The notes beneath the pieces were generated by a model. That model was given only the letters and a program-made list of their open reading frames with translations, did no database searches and was not told the DNA's origin. Position numbers and translations under genes: made by a program. This document shows positions 15,579 to 24,454 of a DNA stretch of 64,000 nt, one piece after another. Origin of the DNA: Alkalihalobacillus sp. TS-13 (lineage in GTDB: Bacteria > Bacillota > Bacilli > Bacillales > Fictibacillaceae). Numbering within the stretch: position 1 is the first letter of the stretch; each line of letters opens with the position of its first letter. Location: NCBI RefSeq assembly GCF_019720915.1, contig NZ_JAHKSI010000001.1, positions 1,116,001 to 1,180,000 on the forward strand, in the 5' to 3' direction.

Positions 15579-16634
15579 TTAATCAAGTGGGTTCAAGTTT
15601 TCGTTAGTACTGAGCGAAATGATCATTTCTGTGATCAATGTGATTTCATCTTCAATATCTTGAAGACTTGCTGTTTCAACTGGTGAATGCATATAACGGA
15701 GTGGGAGGGAGACCAGTGCAATCGGAACTCCTTTACCAGTTAAACGCATTCCATCAGCATCTGTACCAGTCACTCGTGGTGTAAGCTCATATTGTACATC
15801 GATTTTGTTCTTGCGGGCTGTCTCCTCAAGTATGCTGTTCAACTTGTAATGGATAGGGGCACCTTTAGCAAGAACCGGACCATGATCAAGACGGATGTCC
15901 CCATGCTTATTCTTGTTTACACCTGGATAATCAGTTGCAAAGGTTACATCAACGGCAAGAGCAAAGTCAGGCTGAACCTGGGATGCTGCAAAATAGGCAC
16001 CACCCAAGTTCGTCTCTTCATTTACTGTACTTACAGCGTAAACACCGACCTCTGGTTTCTTTTTGGATAACCTCTTCAGTACTTCTGCTACGATAAACGC
16101 ACCGGTTCGGTTATCAAGACCACGACCGCTGATCCTGTTATTTAAAAGGAACTCCATTTCGCGCTTATAAATTGCTAAATCGCCAATTTGCACAAACTTT
16201 TCAATCTCTTCTTTACTTTGTGCACCACAATCTATGTATAGATCTTCAAAGTCATAATCATCTTTAATCCCACCATGATGCTCTGCATTAACTCCCACGA
16301 CACCAGTAATGGTCTGTTGATTCCCAAGAATCTCGACCTTCATGCCGATTGCAGGCTTGTGACTGATACCTCCGAGTTTAGTGAAATGTAAGAAACCGCT
16401 TTCATCAATTCGATTGATCATAAAGCCGATCTCATCACAATGCCCTGCGATCAATACTTTGAATGGAGCATTTGGATTAATGACACCATAGGCATTCCCG
16501 ATATGATCTGTTTCAATTTTATCTGCGAAAGATTGAACATAGTCAATCCATTTCCTTTGAATTTTCATTTCAAACCCAGATGGAGAAGGAGTTGAGAGCA
16601 ATTCCTGTAAAAATTGTTGTGATTCTTGTTTCAT
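15579..16634 (-). CDS. M42 family metallo-aminopeptidase (FrvX/YsdC type)
   Basis: 351 residues, standard length for the tetrahedral di-zinc aminopeptidases. Ligand motifs: AGHCDEIGFM (His and catalytic Asp), GLDNRTG (bridging Asp), STVNEETNLGGA (general-base Glu and following zinc ligand), AVDVTFATDYP (Asp) and RYMHSPVE near the C-terminus (last His). It trims N-terminal residues from peptides in the cytosol. AGGAGGTT sits 9 nt upstream of the ATG on the minus strand. Monocistronic. Confidence 0.9.
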   Translation of the reverse strand: MKQESQQFLQELLSTPSPSGFEMKIQRKWIDYVQSFADKIETDHIGNAYGVINPNAPFKVLIAGHCDEIGFMINRIDESGFLHFTKLGGISHKPAIGMKVEILGNQQTITGVVGVNAEHHGGIKDDYDFEDLYIDCGAQSKEEIEKFVQIGDLAIYKREMEFLLNNRISGRGLDNRTGAFIVAEVLKRLSKKKPEVGVYAVSTVNEETNLGGAYFAASQVQPDFALAVDVTFATDYPGVNKNKHGDIRLDHGPVLAKGAPIHYKLNSILEETARKNKIDVQYELTPRVTGTDADGMRLTGKGVPIALVSLPLRYMHSPVETASLQDIEDEITLITEMIISLSTNENLNPLD

Positions 16635-16842
16635 TTGTTGAACCTCCTAAAATCTTCTGTCTCCTACCATAATAACTGAAATTCGAGAAATAAGGAAATC
16701 CCGTGAATGTCGATTTAGAAATAACTCACATCCTTTAGTGCTATTGCACAATTTCCACCACCTAAACGGTTGTCCATATCACGTATTTTTATGAAACATA
16801 ACTTATTATAAGCGTTTTAAATATATCAACAGGTGAATGTAA

Positions 16843-17520
16843 ATGGACGAGAATATAATTAGATACACAGCGTTAGGGGATTCTTTGACTGTAGGTGTCG
16901 GTTCTATCTTTGCTCCGGGGTTTGTATCACGGTACACCGAGTCTATAGAAAAAGCAGCCAATCGAAAAGTAGAACGTAATGTATTTGCAAAAAATGGTGC
17001 AACGACTGCACAGGTATTGGCGTTCCTTGCTAATGAAAATGTAAAAAAGGCGATTGCAGAGGCGGACGTGATTACAATCACTGCTGGAGGTAATGATTTA
17101 AAAAAAGCAGCAAAGAAATACTTTTTTATGAATGACACAAATATTTTTAGAACTGCCATTAAAGAAAGCATGAAAAATCTTTCAATTATGCTTCATGAAA
17201 TCCGTAAAATAAAAGAAAAAGGGAAAGAACCCTATATCATCCGATTGGTGGGTTTGTATAATCCGTTTCCCTATCTCTCCTTCAGCGAATTGTGGATTAA
17301 AACATTCAATAAGCAATTGGAGATGTTCGGATGTCAAAATCTAAAGGTTGCGAGTATATATGAACCGTTTAAAGTAAATGGGGGAAATGCACTCTCTATT
17401 GATGGAATGCATCCAAATGGATATGGGTATAAACTCATAGCTGATCAACTTGGGAAGTTAGGCTATGAACCTTTGTTCAATCAGAATAAAAAAACGTTTT
17501 TATTTCCGATTTTCGATTAA
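16843..17520 (+). CDS. SGNH/GDSL-family esterase
   Basis: 225 residues without a signal peptide. Block I TALGDSLTVG contains nucleophile Ser14, block III is TAGGND, and block V DGMHPNGYGY supplies the catalytic Asp and His. It resembles the Bacillus YpmR-type lipases, but it lacks their N-terminal anchor, so it should act in the cytoplasm. Substrate unknown. The ribosome site (ACAGGTGAATG) is only fair. A shared terminator separates it from the convergent ykoQ-like gene. Confidence 0.85.
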   Translation: MDENIIRYTALGDSLTVGVGSIFAPGFVSRYTESIEKAANRKVERNVFAKNGATTAQVLAFLANENVKKAIAEADVITITAGGNDLKKAAKKYFFMNDTNIFRTAIKESMKNLSIMLHEIRKIKEKGKEPYIIRLVGLYNPFPYLSFSELWIKTFNKQLEMFGCQNLKVASIYEPFKVNGGNALSIDGMHPNGYGYKLIADQLGKLGYEPLFNQNKKTFLFPIFD

Positions 17521-17522
17521 AA

Positions 17523-17574
17523 AAAGCTGATTGAAGCCTATGATGAGTTTTAGACTTGAATCAGCTTTGTTTTA
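17523..17574. terminator. Bidirectional terminator between SGNH esterase and ykoQ-like genes
   Basis: A perfect 10-bp stem AAAGCTGATT/AATCAGCTTT, loop of 26 nt, with A-run on the left and T-rich tail on the right, usable on both strands. Confidence 0.8.
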
Positions 17575-18417
17575 TGAAGCGGCATTTCCGGAAGCTTCTG
17601 CTTTTGTGATTCCTACTTCATGTATCGTTATTTCAGGGCGTGAACCTACACGTATGTTGATGCCCGTTTGTCCTAACCCCTCACTGATATAAAATGGTTT
17701 CTCATACATATGATGAAGTCCCTGGACGATCTTTTGACGAGCTAGCTTTCCCATTTTTGCAAGGTGAAACGGCTTTGGCCAATGAATCTGACCGTTATGG
17801 AAATGACCAGATAATAAATAATCGAAGTGTTGTTGATCGAGATCCAGTACAATATTCGGGTCATGAGTAAGGACTAGATTGTAATCAGATGCTGATAGCC
17901 CTTGATAAGATTTCTCAAGGTCACTATTTCCTGTCCCGTAATCATCGATCCCAATTAGATTCACAGTATGACCATTCATCGTGATCATCTCGTGCTCATT
18001 ACGTAACGTCTTGCAACCGTACTTATTCAATATTTTTTCCAATTTATCAAATGACGTATTTTTCAAAACATAATCATGGTTACCGAAAACCGCATAGATT
18101 CCATATTTCGGATCAAGCTTTTGAAAAACCTCTAAATAAGCAGGGAGCTTGGTAAGAGTCTTTTTACGATCAAGATAATCTCCAGTCAGGGCAATTAAAT
18201 CAATCGTTTCGTTTTTTAGTTTCTCATGAATTTCTTCTGGAGTAATAGAAATGTTCTCTAAATGCATATCGGAAATTTGCAGGATTCGTAAGTTCATGTG
18301 AGGTCCTTTATCATTACTCATAACTTTTATTCTTTTTAAAGTTACATCCTTAGTATTGATATAAGCTCTGTATATAGCGAGAGCTGAAATTAATATAAAC
18401 GTTAACAAAATAAACAT
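17572..18417 (-). CDS. ykoQ: Metallophosphoesterase, YkoQ-like
   Basis: 281 residues. One N-terminal transmembrane helix (about 1-20) tethers a calcineurin-like phosphoesterase domain. Metal-ligand motifs are ISDMH, TGDYLD, GNHD, LTHDP and SGHFHNGQ. Related YkuE/YkoQ-type enzymes act at the membrane surface; UDP-diacylglucosamine-like or lipid substrates have been suggested for the wider group, which I cannot confirm here. The start at 18417 follows GGGAGGGGATTGG; the track-like upstream Met codons overlap that site. It follows ykoP on the same strand, and ykoN diverges, as in B. subtilis. Confidence 0.85.
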   Translation of the reverse strand: MFILLTFILISALAIYRAYINTKDVTLKRIKVMSNDKGPHMNLRILQISDMHLENISITPEEIHEKLKNETIDLIALTGDYLDRKKTLTKLPAYLEVFQKLDPKYGIYAVFGNHDYVLKNTSFDKLEKILNKYGCKTLRNEHEMITMNGHTVNLIGIDDYGTGNSDLEKSYQGLSASDYNLVLTHDPNIVLDLDQQHFDYLLSGHFHNGQIHWPKPFHLAKMGKLARQKIVQGLHHMYEKPFYISEGLGQTGINIRVGSRPEITIHEVGITKAEASGNAAS

Positions 18418-18489
18418 CCAATCCCCTCCCATATACAATTATAGGAAACTGAGAGGGGATTGGAACCGGTAAATAATGTAAAAGTGTTG

Positions 18490-19053
18490 TTATTTCAAGT
18501 TATATCGACCGATCAGCTTATCTTTGGACATCATCAGATACCTCGGTTCTGTTCCGAACAAGCTATCTTTACTCTGGTTGGACACTAGAGAGATCGGTAA
18601 AAGTGCGACCATTTTGAATATGCGATAGAGCTTACTTTTAAAACTGAACGATTCGAATCCGAGTTTCTGGGTTCCTTGATTGAGGAGTGTGATTCCAATA
18701 ATCCCTTTGATTTCACTGGATTGTTCATGACCTTCTACGTAAGCAGCCAGGAATGGCATGGATTGTTGGACACATCTGTAGAAATGGATCCCTTTTTGGA
18801 AATCATTTTTAAGGTGATTCATCTCTTTAATCAGACGCACATTGTGAAGATGGATCTTTATCATCAGATCGTTTTTGTTGATTCGTGTTCCATCATTCAG
18901 AATGGTTGGTGCTCCTTTGTATTTCGTCAATCGGACTCTGAATATGCATTTTTGCGGTGATTCGTCTTCGATATACGTCAAGCGGGTGAATGAATAATAT
19001 ACTGGATCCCATAAGCTCCAAATTGTCATTGCGTAGCTTCTAATGATTTCCAT
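18490..19053 (-). CDS. ykoP: YkoP-like protein
   Basis: 187 residues, resembling B. subtilis YkoP (family of unknown function). There is no signal peptide; a short hydrophobic segment (FKMVALLPISLV) lies near the C-terminus. It is upstream of the ykoQ-like gene with a 72-nt gap and diverges from the ykoN-like glycosyltransferase, so the three probably work together, perhaps on a membrane lipid. AAGGAGTTTAGGAT precedes the ATG on the minus strand. The assignment rests on sequence resemblance plus synteny. Confidence 0.75.
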   Translation of the reverse strand: MEIIRSYAMTIWSLWDPVYYSFTRLTYIEDESPQKCIFRVRLTKYKGAPTILNDGTRINKNDLMIKIHLHNVRLIKEMNHLKNDFQKGIHFYRCVQQSMPFLAAYVEGHEQSSEIKGIIGITLLNQGTQKLGFESFSFKSKLYRIFKMVALLPISLVSNQSKDSLFGTEPRYLMMSKDKLIGRYNLK

Positions 19054-19182
19054 ATCCTAAACTCCTTACATACATTTTCTTCCCCATTATTTTTAGCCTT
19101 AATTTGTATTGTAATGATGGAAATAACAGGTTCGAAAACCATAGGAATTATTTCGGATTGTTTCCAAACACTAAGAGTAAAA

Positions 19183-20340
19183 ATGAGTAGGTTCTATCCC
19201 ATGAAAAAGGTCCTAATCATGCCACTGTTAACAATTTCATCAGGACATCATCATGTAGCCGATACTATTGGTTATGAATTGGATGATCTATTCGATTGTG
19301 AAAAAATCGAGCTTCTTTCCTCTATATATGGGAAAGGTGAATTGGCCGTTTCGCATGCTTATTTAAGTTGGATCAAAAATGGGCCAGCGTTCTACAGCAA
19401 TGTTTACAAAAGATTAACCAAATCTCATAAGGAAAATAATTTTTCCCATAAGTTTTATCAAAAACTGTTCTTGAAGAGTACCCGTCAAATCATTGCAAAG
19501 AAACAACCTGATCTTATCATTTGTACCCATGCTTTACCGTCATACTTGGTCAACCATTTAAAAGCTGACGGAGAAATAAATATCCCTATCGTCAATGTAT
19601 ATACGGACTATTTCATCAATAACCTGTGGGGTAGAACAGCTGTTGATTTACATTTAGTCCCTGATGAAGAGTTCCGAGATGAACTGATTCAAGACGGAGT
19701 GGCTCAACAAAAAATTTTGACAAGCGGGATCCCAGTTAATCGGCATGTTACTCCCGTTGCAAGGAACACACATCCATTAAAGAAGAAGCAATATCGTGTA
19801 TTGCTTACAGGTGGTAATCAAGGGGCTGGGCATATTTTTGACTTCATTAAGGCAATCCATCCATCTGGAAGGGTACATTATTCGGTCTTATGTGGTAAAA
19901 ACTATCGACTGTTGAGCCAAATTAAGGCTCTTGAAAATAAACACATCACAACCTATCCATATATTGATTCAAAAGTTGAAATGAATGATATGTATGAACA
20001 CAGCGATGCCATCATCACTAAGCCTGGGGGAGTGACCTTAGCGGAATCCCTAATGAAAAGGCTCCCGATTTTTATCAATGATTGTCTGCCTGGACAGGAA
20101 GAATATAATTTGAATTACTTGAAAAACCATGGATTAGGCTTTTGTCTAAACGTTGAAATTGAAGTTGAGAATCAAATTTTGAGCAAATTGGATGATCCCT
20201 TCTATTTCAATGACTTACAGGAACAAATACAGCTATACCATCAAAGGATTGAATCAGTCGATTATTCAACTTTATTTACAGAACTGATCGAACAAAATCG
20301 TAAATTTGGACATTTAAAACTATCATACGGTGAAAGGTGA
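19183..20340 (+). CDS. ykoN: MGDG synthase-like glycosyltransferase, YkoN-like
   Basis: 385 residues from ATG 19183. N-terminal MGDG_synth domain: KKVLIMPLLTISSGHHHVAD holds the acceptor-lipid GHH motif. C-terminal GT-B domain: LLTGGNQGAGH and the UDP-sugar site ITKPGGVTLAESL. Such enzymes add a sugar from UDP-sugar to diacylglycerol or a related lipid at the inner membrane face. The frame is open from ATG 19114, but that start has no ribosome site; AAGAGTAAAA before 19183 is weak too, so the start is uncertain. It diverges from ykoP/ykoQ and is followed 9 nt later by a lipoprotein gene. Confidence 0.8.
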   Translation: MSRFYPMKKVLIMPLLTISSGHHHVADTIGYELDDLFDCEKIELLSSIYGKGELAVSHAYLSWIKNGPAFYSNVYKRLTKSHKENNFSHKFYQKLFLKSTRQIIAKKQPDLIICTHALPSYLVNHLKADGEINIPIVNVYTDYFINNLWGRTAVDLHLVPDEEFRDELIQDGVAQQKILTSGIPVNRHVTPVARNTHPLKKKQYRVLLTGGNQGAGHIFDFIKAIHPSGRVHYSVLCGKNYRLLSQIKALENKHITTYPYIDSKVEMNDMYEHSDAIITKPGGVTLAESLMKRLPIFINDCLPGQEEYNLNYLKNHGLGFCLNVEIEVENQILSKLDDPFYFNDLQEQIQLYHQRIESVDYSTLFTELIEQNRKFGHLKLSYGER

Positions 20341-20349
20341 GACAGCAGG

Positions 20350-20799
20350 ATGTTACATTTTCAATTCCGAATGAAAAAGCTTTGGACTGTTATTGTGTTG
20401 ATTTCTTTATTGGCAGGATGTAATTTTGATCACAAGACTGAAAAACAAAATACGATTACAACACAGGAAATGGCGACGGAAGAAGGAACCTCATTAGAAA
20501 AGAACATCAAAAAGATGAAAGGGGTAGAGGATGTTAAAATCATGCAAGCCCAGGACGATTTATTGATTGCCATCAAAATTACGACTGTAGATCGTTTTCA
20601 ATTAAAGGAAATTACGAAAAAAGTCAAAAAGAAAGTAGAGAGGAAGTATCCTGAAATGGATGTCACTGTCTCTCCCGATAAAAAAATCTTCATGGAAATG
20701 GATAAATTCGAAACAAAATATGCTGAAAAACACTACAGTGAAGCTAAAATCCATAAGAAAATCAAATCTTTAGTCAAATTATCAAAAGATGAAGGATAA
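20350..20799 (+). CDS. YhcN/YlaJ-type sporulation lipoprotein
   Basis: 149 residues. The basic N-terminus, hydrophobic stretch and lipobox LLAGC (Cys near residue 25) mark a lipoprotein. The rest (KMKGVEDVKIMQAQDDLLIAI and PEMDVTVSPDKKIFMEMD) follows the YhcN/YlaJ pattern of a self-versus-partner ferredoxin-like fold found in spore membrane lipoproteins. The ATG lies 9 nt after the ykoN-like stop, with GGTGAG overlapping that stop, so it is translationally linked to the glycosyltransferase. Lys-rich C-terminus. Confidence 0.75.
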   Translation: MLHFQFRMKKLWTVIVLISLLAGCNFDHKTEKQNTITTQEMATEEGTSLEKNIKKMKGVEDVKIMQAQDDLLIAIKITTVDRFQLKEITKKVKKKVERKYPEMDVTVSPDKKIFMEMDKFETKYAEKHYSEAKIHKKIKSLVKLSKDEG

Positions 20800-20867
20800 C
20801 ATAATTATATTATGTAAACTAAAATAATTATCGAATGTACACAATCATTTGACATGACATATATTAC

Positions 20868-20902
20868 AGAGCAAGCTTATCTTAAGCTGGCTCTGTTTTG
20901 TT
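20868..20902 (+). terminator. Terminator after the lipoprotein gene
   Basis: AGAGCAAGCTTA/TAAGCTGGCTCT, an 11-bp stem with one mismatch and a 3-nt loop, then GTTTTG. Confidence 0.75.
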
Positions 20903-20904
20903 TA

Positions 20905-21330
20905 TTATTGATTTATTTAGAGAAGTTCTTATCGGGAACAGCGAGCCAAGCGAGACCCCGCAGTTTCTAAAAGGATCTTCGACTATAATAATGAACTTCG
21001 ACTAAATACCACCACGTCCTATGGTGAACGTCGAAGTCAGCATAATGATTCCATTTTTGTGTTGAAATCCTGTGCAAGTGAGGAGGCTTACGGAATAGGT
21101 AAATGCAGGAAGTGAAGTCTAGCTCAGCGACCAGTCACGGATCACTTCAAACTGCCTGCGGCGGTCGACACATTGATTGACATCCTTATGAGTTGGCCCA
21201 CGCAGAACCAAGTCTTTGTTTGGTTCGAGCCTCCTCGTCAGTTTTCCAGTGACCTTCGTGACTAATCGGGTCGCTTCCGCTTTTCGTCTGCCCGCGGAAA
21301 GTGAGTGAATTTCGCAGAAAACAAACTGTA
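20905..21330 (+). repeat. Interspersed palindromic repeat (MITE-like), copy 5
   Basis: GGGAACAGCGAGCCAAGCGAGACCCCGC at the left, CACCACGTCCTATGGTGAACGTCGAAG, GAGGAGGCTTACGGAATAGG, the TCAGCGACCAGTCAC core, GCAGAACCAAGTCTTTGTTTGGTTCGAGCC, and CCCGCGGAAAGTGAGTGAATTTCGC at the right. It has the long-form insert also seen at 8972 and 38232. Confidence 0.85.
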
Positions 21331-21389
21331 CAGCACTTTTAGTAAAGAGTACTACATATATTGACTCTTCATGAGAAAGGGCTTTGTTA

Positions 21390-22049
21390 ATGAATATCAT
21401 TATGAAAATATTGAAATACAGCTCAATCATCTTATTTTTCATTCTTTTAGTGTGGATAGGACGGAATTATGTAAGCTATGATACAAAAAACGTAAGAGAC
21501 TGGATTGTTTCTTTCGGAATCTTTTCACCTGTCATTTATCTAGTGTTTTGTTCACTTCGTCCGTTCATTTTCTTTCCAATGATGATTCTCTCAATAGCCG
21601 GCGGACTTGCATTCGGTGTCCTACTCGGGACATTATTGACGATTACAGGAACTTTAATTGGTGCTTCATTGACTTTCATCATAGTACGAACATTCGGGCA
21701 TCAGTTTCAGGTACAACAATGGAATCGTACACAAAAGCTTCAGAAAAGCATTGATGAGAGAGGGTTCTTTTACGTATTATTTTTAAGGGTAGTACCATTT
21801 TTGAATTATGATTTGGTTAGTATCGCCTCTGGACTTTCTAATGTTGGTTTCCGGCCATATGTTACTGGGACTTTATGTGGGATGATTCCTGGTGTATTTT
21901 TATTGAATTTTTTTGGAAGCAGCCTTGCTACTGGTAATATGGAGCAAATCGTCGCTATTTTGATCGGCATTGTCTTTATTGCTCTGATATCGTATATCAT
22001 TAAAAAATTACAAAAGAAATCCAGATTACCAATCGATCTAGACCGTTAA
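21390..22049 (+). CDS. TVP38/TMEM64 (VTT domain) membrane protein
   Basis: 219 residues with about six hydrophobic segments. The VTT/SNARE-associated (DedA-like) core is visible: RPFIFFPMMILSIAGGLAFG, then GTLIGASLTFIIVRTFG, and LFLRVVPFLNYDLVSIASGLSNV with the re-entrant loop motif. This group includes lipid scramblase/flippase-type proteins at the cytoplasmic membrane. ATG 21390 follows GAGAAAGGG. It is preceded by a long repeat and followed tail-to-tail by a small hypothetical gene with only 1 nt between the stops. Confidence 0.85.
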   Translation: MNIIMKILKYSSIILFFILLVWIGRNYVSYDTKNVRDWIVSFGIFSPVIYLVFCSLRPFIFFPMMILSIAGGLAFGVLLGTLLTITGTLIGASLTFIIVRTFGHQFQVQQWNRTQKLQKSIDERGFFYVLFLRVVPFLNYDLVSIASGLSNVGFRPYVTGTLCGMIPGVFLLNFFGSSLATGNMEQIVAILIGIVFIALISYIIKKLQKKSRLPIDLDR

Positions 22050-22050
22050 A

Positions 22051-22302
22051 TTAATGTATCACATTTGTTTCCCATGATGCTAAATCATAGTACCCCGTAT
22101 CAATCTGGTGCTTTTGTTCAAGTAAGAGACTTTTTAAAGAGGAAGGAATATCTGGTGACAAAGAATGATCCAAGTCGATCGAATCCTCAGGGGAGTACAC
22201 CAATACCGAAAATAACTTATGATGGACCATATCCATCCCGGTAATGGTTAGGAAATTCAATTCTCTTGTGCGAAAGGTATAGAAAATACGATATAATTCC
22301 AT
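22051..22302 (-). CDS. Small hypothetical protein, 83 aa
   Basis: Soluble, begins MELYRIFYTFRTRELNFLTI, with no motif I recognise. On the minus strand AAAAAGGTGATTTCAT places a good ribosome site directly before the ATG, and codon use looks like the neighbours, so I accept it as real. It ends immediately against the convergent VTT gene. Confidence 0.6.
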   Translation of the reverse strand: MELYRIFYTFRTRELNFLTITGMDMVHHKLFSVLVYSPEDSIDLDHSLSPDIPSSLKSLLLEQKHQIDTGYYDLASWETNVIH

Positions 22303-22405
22303 ATGAAATCACCTTTTTAGTTACCATCATCGCCAATTTCTCAAGAGTCCATACCCATTTCAAACGGGTTTACCTTTAACCGAAGGAATGAATAAGGAGA
22401 ATGTC

Positions 22406-23275
22406 ATGGAATACCAGTTTAATTTAGATATACCTTACGTAAAGGCTGATGAAGCAATGGAGAAACTGGCTGCTGCAGGTTTTTTCAATACGTATTACGA
22501 TCAGCCCATTGCAGTTTCACGCAACGAAAATGGGTATCAATATCAAATAGAAGAAACTAAAAATGTTCGAATGCATATCATCAGTGAATCAGTGTCACCT
22601 AGCGAGACAATTCAAGTAATATCCAGGCTGTTTAACATTGAAAGTGATGCTATTACATATGAGAAATCCATACTCCAGGATTGGCAGCAGCCGAATCCCG
22701 CCATTCCAATCACTGAAGAATGGGAGATCATATCACCAGAAGAGGATCCTTCTACCAAGTACTCGATCATTCTTGACTCGATGGGAGGCTTCGGAACAGG
22801 TTCGCATGAAACAACCAGAGATTGCCTCAAAATGATCCTGGATAAAGATTTTTCGGACAAAACCATTATTGATGTTGGAACGGGTTCAGGTGTTCTAAGT
22901 GTCGCTGCAGCAATGAAAGGGGCAGAGACAGTTATTGCACTTGACATCGAACCTTGTGAACGGGAAGTACGACTTAACGCTGAGTTAAATAATATAAAAG
23001 TCATCCAGCCAGATCAGAAGGATTTAATCCAAGAAAAATTAAAAACCCCAATAACGATTGATTGGGTTTTCATTAATATTGGGTCAAACGAAACAATATG
23101 TATAATGGAGAAACAGGATTTCTTTGATCGGAAAGTGAATCATTTCCTTATCTCCGGAATCGTCGAGTGGAGCATGGATAAACTAGTGGATTATTTTATA
23201 GCGAATGAATACCAACTGATTGACACGATAAAGAGTAATGAATGGGTGACAATGCAATTCAGTATAAAGCCATAG
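22406..23275 (+). CDS. PrmA-like (ribosomal L11 methyltransferase family) methyltransferase
   Basis: 289 residues. A PrmA-style N-terminal substrate domain (1-110) precedes a class I SAM-dependent domain with the PrmA signature GGFGTGSHETT and SAM motif I IDVGTGSGVLSVAA. True PrmA trimethylates ribosomal protein L11 and its gene usually lies by dnaJ and rsmE. This copy is isolated and its motif IV reads FINIGSNETI, where PrmA usually has NIL-like residues. It may be a paralogue with another target. ATG 22406 follows AAGGAG (22393-22398). Confidence 0.75.
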   Translation: MEYQFNLDIPYVKADEAMEKLAAAGFFNTYYDQPIAVSRNENGYQYQIEETKNVRMHIISESVSPSETIQVISRLFNIESDAITYEKSILQDWQQPNPAIPITEEWEIISPEEDPSTKYSIILDSMGGFGTGSHETTRDCLKMILDKDFSDKTIIDVGTGSGVLSVAAAMKGAETVIALDIEPCEREVRLNAELNNIKVIQPDQKDLIQEKLKTPITIDWVFINIGSNETICIMEKQDFFDRKVNHFLISGIVEWSMDKLVDYFIANEYQLIDTIKSNEWVTMQFSIKP

Positions 23276-23319
23276 GAGTAAACAGATGATTCCTGATAGT
23301 GAATAGAACTTTTGTTGAT

Positions 23320-23350
23320 AAGAGGCTGACATTGTGCTCAGCCTCTTTTC
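23320..23350. terminator. Bidirectional terminator between the PrmA-like gene and gltC
   Basis: Perfect stem AAGAGGCTGA/TCAGCCTCTT with an 8-nt loop; TTTT on the right and A-rich on the left. Confidence 0.8.
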
Positions 23351-23353
23351 CTA

Positions 23354-24262
23354 TTATTCACCGAACCGGTTCAGTTTTTCATAAAATTGTTTGAGGAATT
23401 CGAAAAAGATTTTTTCAGACGGAGCAAGCTCGCGGTTTTGTGGAATGACAATACCGACGGTCCGAGTCACATTCGGTTCAACGATTTCTACCGCCTTCCA
23501 TTCCTGTTCCCTCGTCCCGTGGAGTGTAATTTCAGGTAACAGGCTGACACCAAGTCCTGCGGATACGAGACCTTTTATCGTATCAACATCCTCACCTTCA
23601 AAAGCGATCCGCGGGTTGAATCCAACCTGTTGACAGGCTCGCATCACAGTATCCCTCAAATTGTATCCTTGGCGAAAAAGGACGAAGGAATCATGCCGTA
23701 ATTGAACCAACCGGAGATAGGGTTCATCCGCTAATGGATGATTGAGTGGAAGTAAGGCCATTACTTTCTCCGTAAAAAAGATTTGTCCCTTAACATCCAT
23801 CTGTTTTTTAGGTACAGGGGAAACAAAGGCGAGATCGATATGCCCTTGGATCACCGCCGTCGTCAATTCCGGTACTGTTCCCTGGCGTAATTGGAACCCG
23901 ATCTGTGGATGCTCTTTTCGAAATGCTGAAATGACCTGTGGCAAAGTTTTCGCAGCAAGGCTGGTTGGAAAACCGAGCCGGATTGTCCCCGTTTCTGGAT
24001 TCAAGAATTCATAGACCTCTTGTTTTGCTTTATCTAACTCAACGATAGCTATCTTCACATGATCCAAAAAGATCCTTCCGACTGGGGTCAATCGGATGTT
24101 CCTGCCTTCTCTGAAGAATAACTTCACACCCAATTCTTCTTCAAGATTCGCAATTTGACGGCTGACAGCAGATTGTGCGACGTGTAACTCTGCAGCGGCG
24201 TCGCTGACATGCTCCATTTCTGCAACTTTTATAAAATATTTGATTTGTCTAAGTTCCATCAT
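23354..24262 (-). CDS. gltC: LysR-type activator of glutamate synthase, GltC
   Basis: 302 residues. The N-terminal winged HTH (MELRQIKYFIKVAEMEHVSD, AQSAVSRQIANLEEELG) and the LysR substrate domain (about 90-295) closely resemble B. subtilis GltC, including VSAGLGVSLLPE and the NRELAPSEKIFFEF tail. GltC activates gltAB when 2-oxoglutarate is high and represses itself. Its gene is divergent from gltA with 192 nt between, containing a perfect palindrome near its own start, exactly the expected layout. Confidence 0.95.
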   Translation of the reverse strand: MMELRQIKYFIKVAEMEHVSDAAAELHVAQSAVSRQIANLEEELGVKLFFREGRNIRLTPVGRIFLDHVKIAIVELDKAKQEVYEFLNPETGTIRLGFPTSLAAKTLPQVISAFRKEHPQIGFQLRQGTVPELTTAVIQGHIDLAFVSPVPKKQMDVKGQIFFTEKVMALLPLNHPLADEPYLRLVQLRHDSFVLFRQGYNLRDTVMRACQQVGFNPRIAFEGEDVDTIKGLVSAGLGVSLLPEITLHGTREQEWKAVEIVEPNVTRTVGIVIPQNRELAPSEKIFFEFLKQFYEKLNRFGE

Positions 24263-24281
24263 ATCAATCCTTGTAAGCGCT

Positions 24282-24300
24282 TGATCTCAAAATGAGATCA
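24282..24300. promoter_or_regulatory. Putative GltC operator
   Basis: Perfect 19-nt palindrome TGATCTCAAAATGAGATCA in the gltC-gltA intergenic region, 20 nt upstream of the gltC start codon. It contains ATCTC-N5-GAGAT, close to the GltC box described in B. subtilis, where the site overlaps the gltC promoter and activates gltA. Confidence 0.75.
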
Positions 24301-24454
24301 ATTCTATCGAATTTATATATTGAAAGCATAACAGAAAACCCCTATTATGAAAACAAACCTTTTTGTCAGAAATTTTCGAAATGAATAGTGGAAAAACAAG
24401 GAATTATCGGGTATAGATACCTAACATTAAAATAAATGCAGATGGGGTGATACT

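Noticed and set aside
21119-21442. 107-codon minus-strand frame
   Set aside because: It spans repeat copy 5 and the start of the VTT gene on the other strand.
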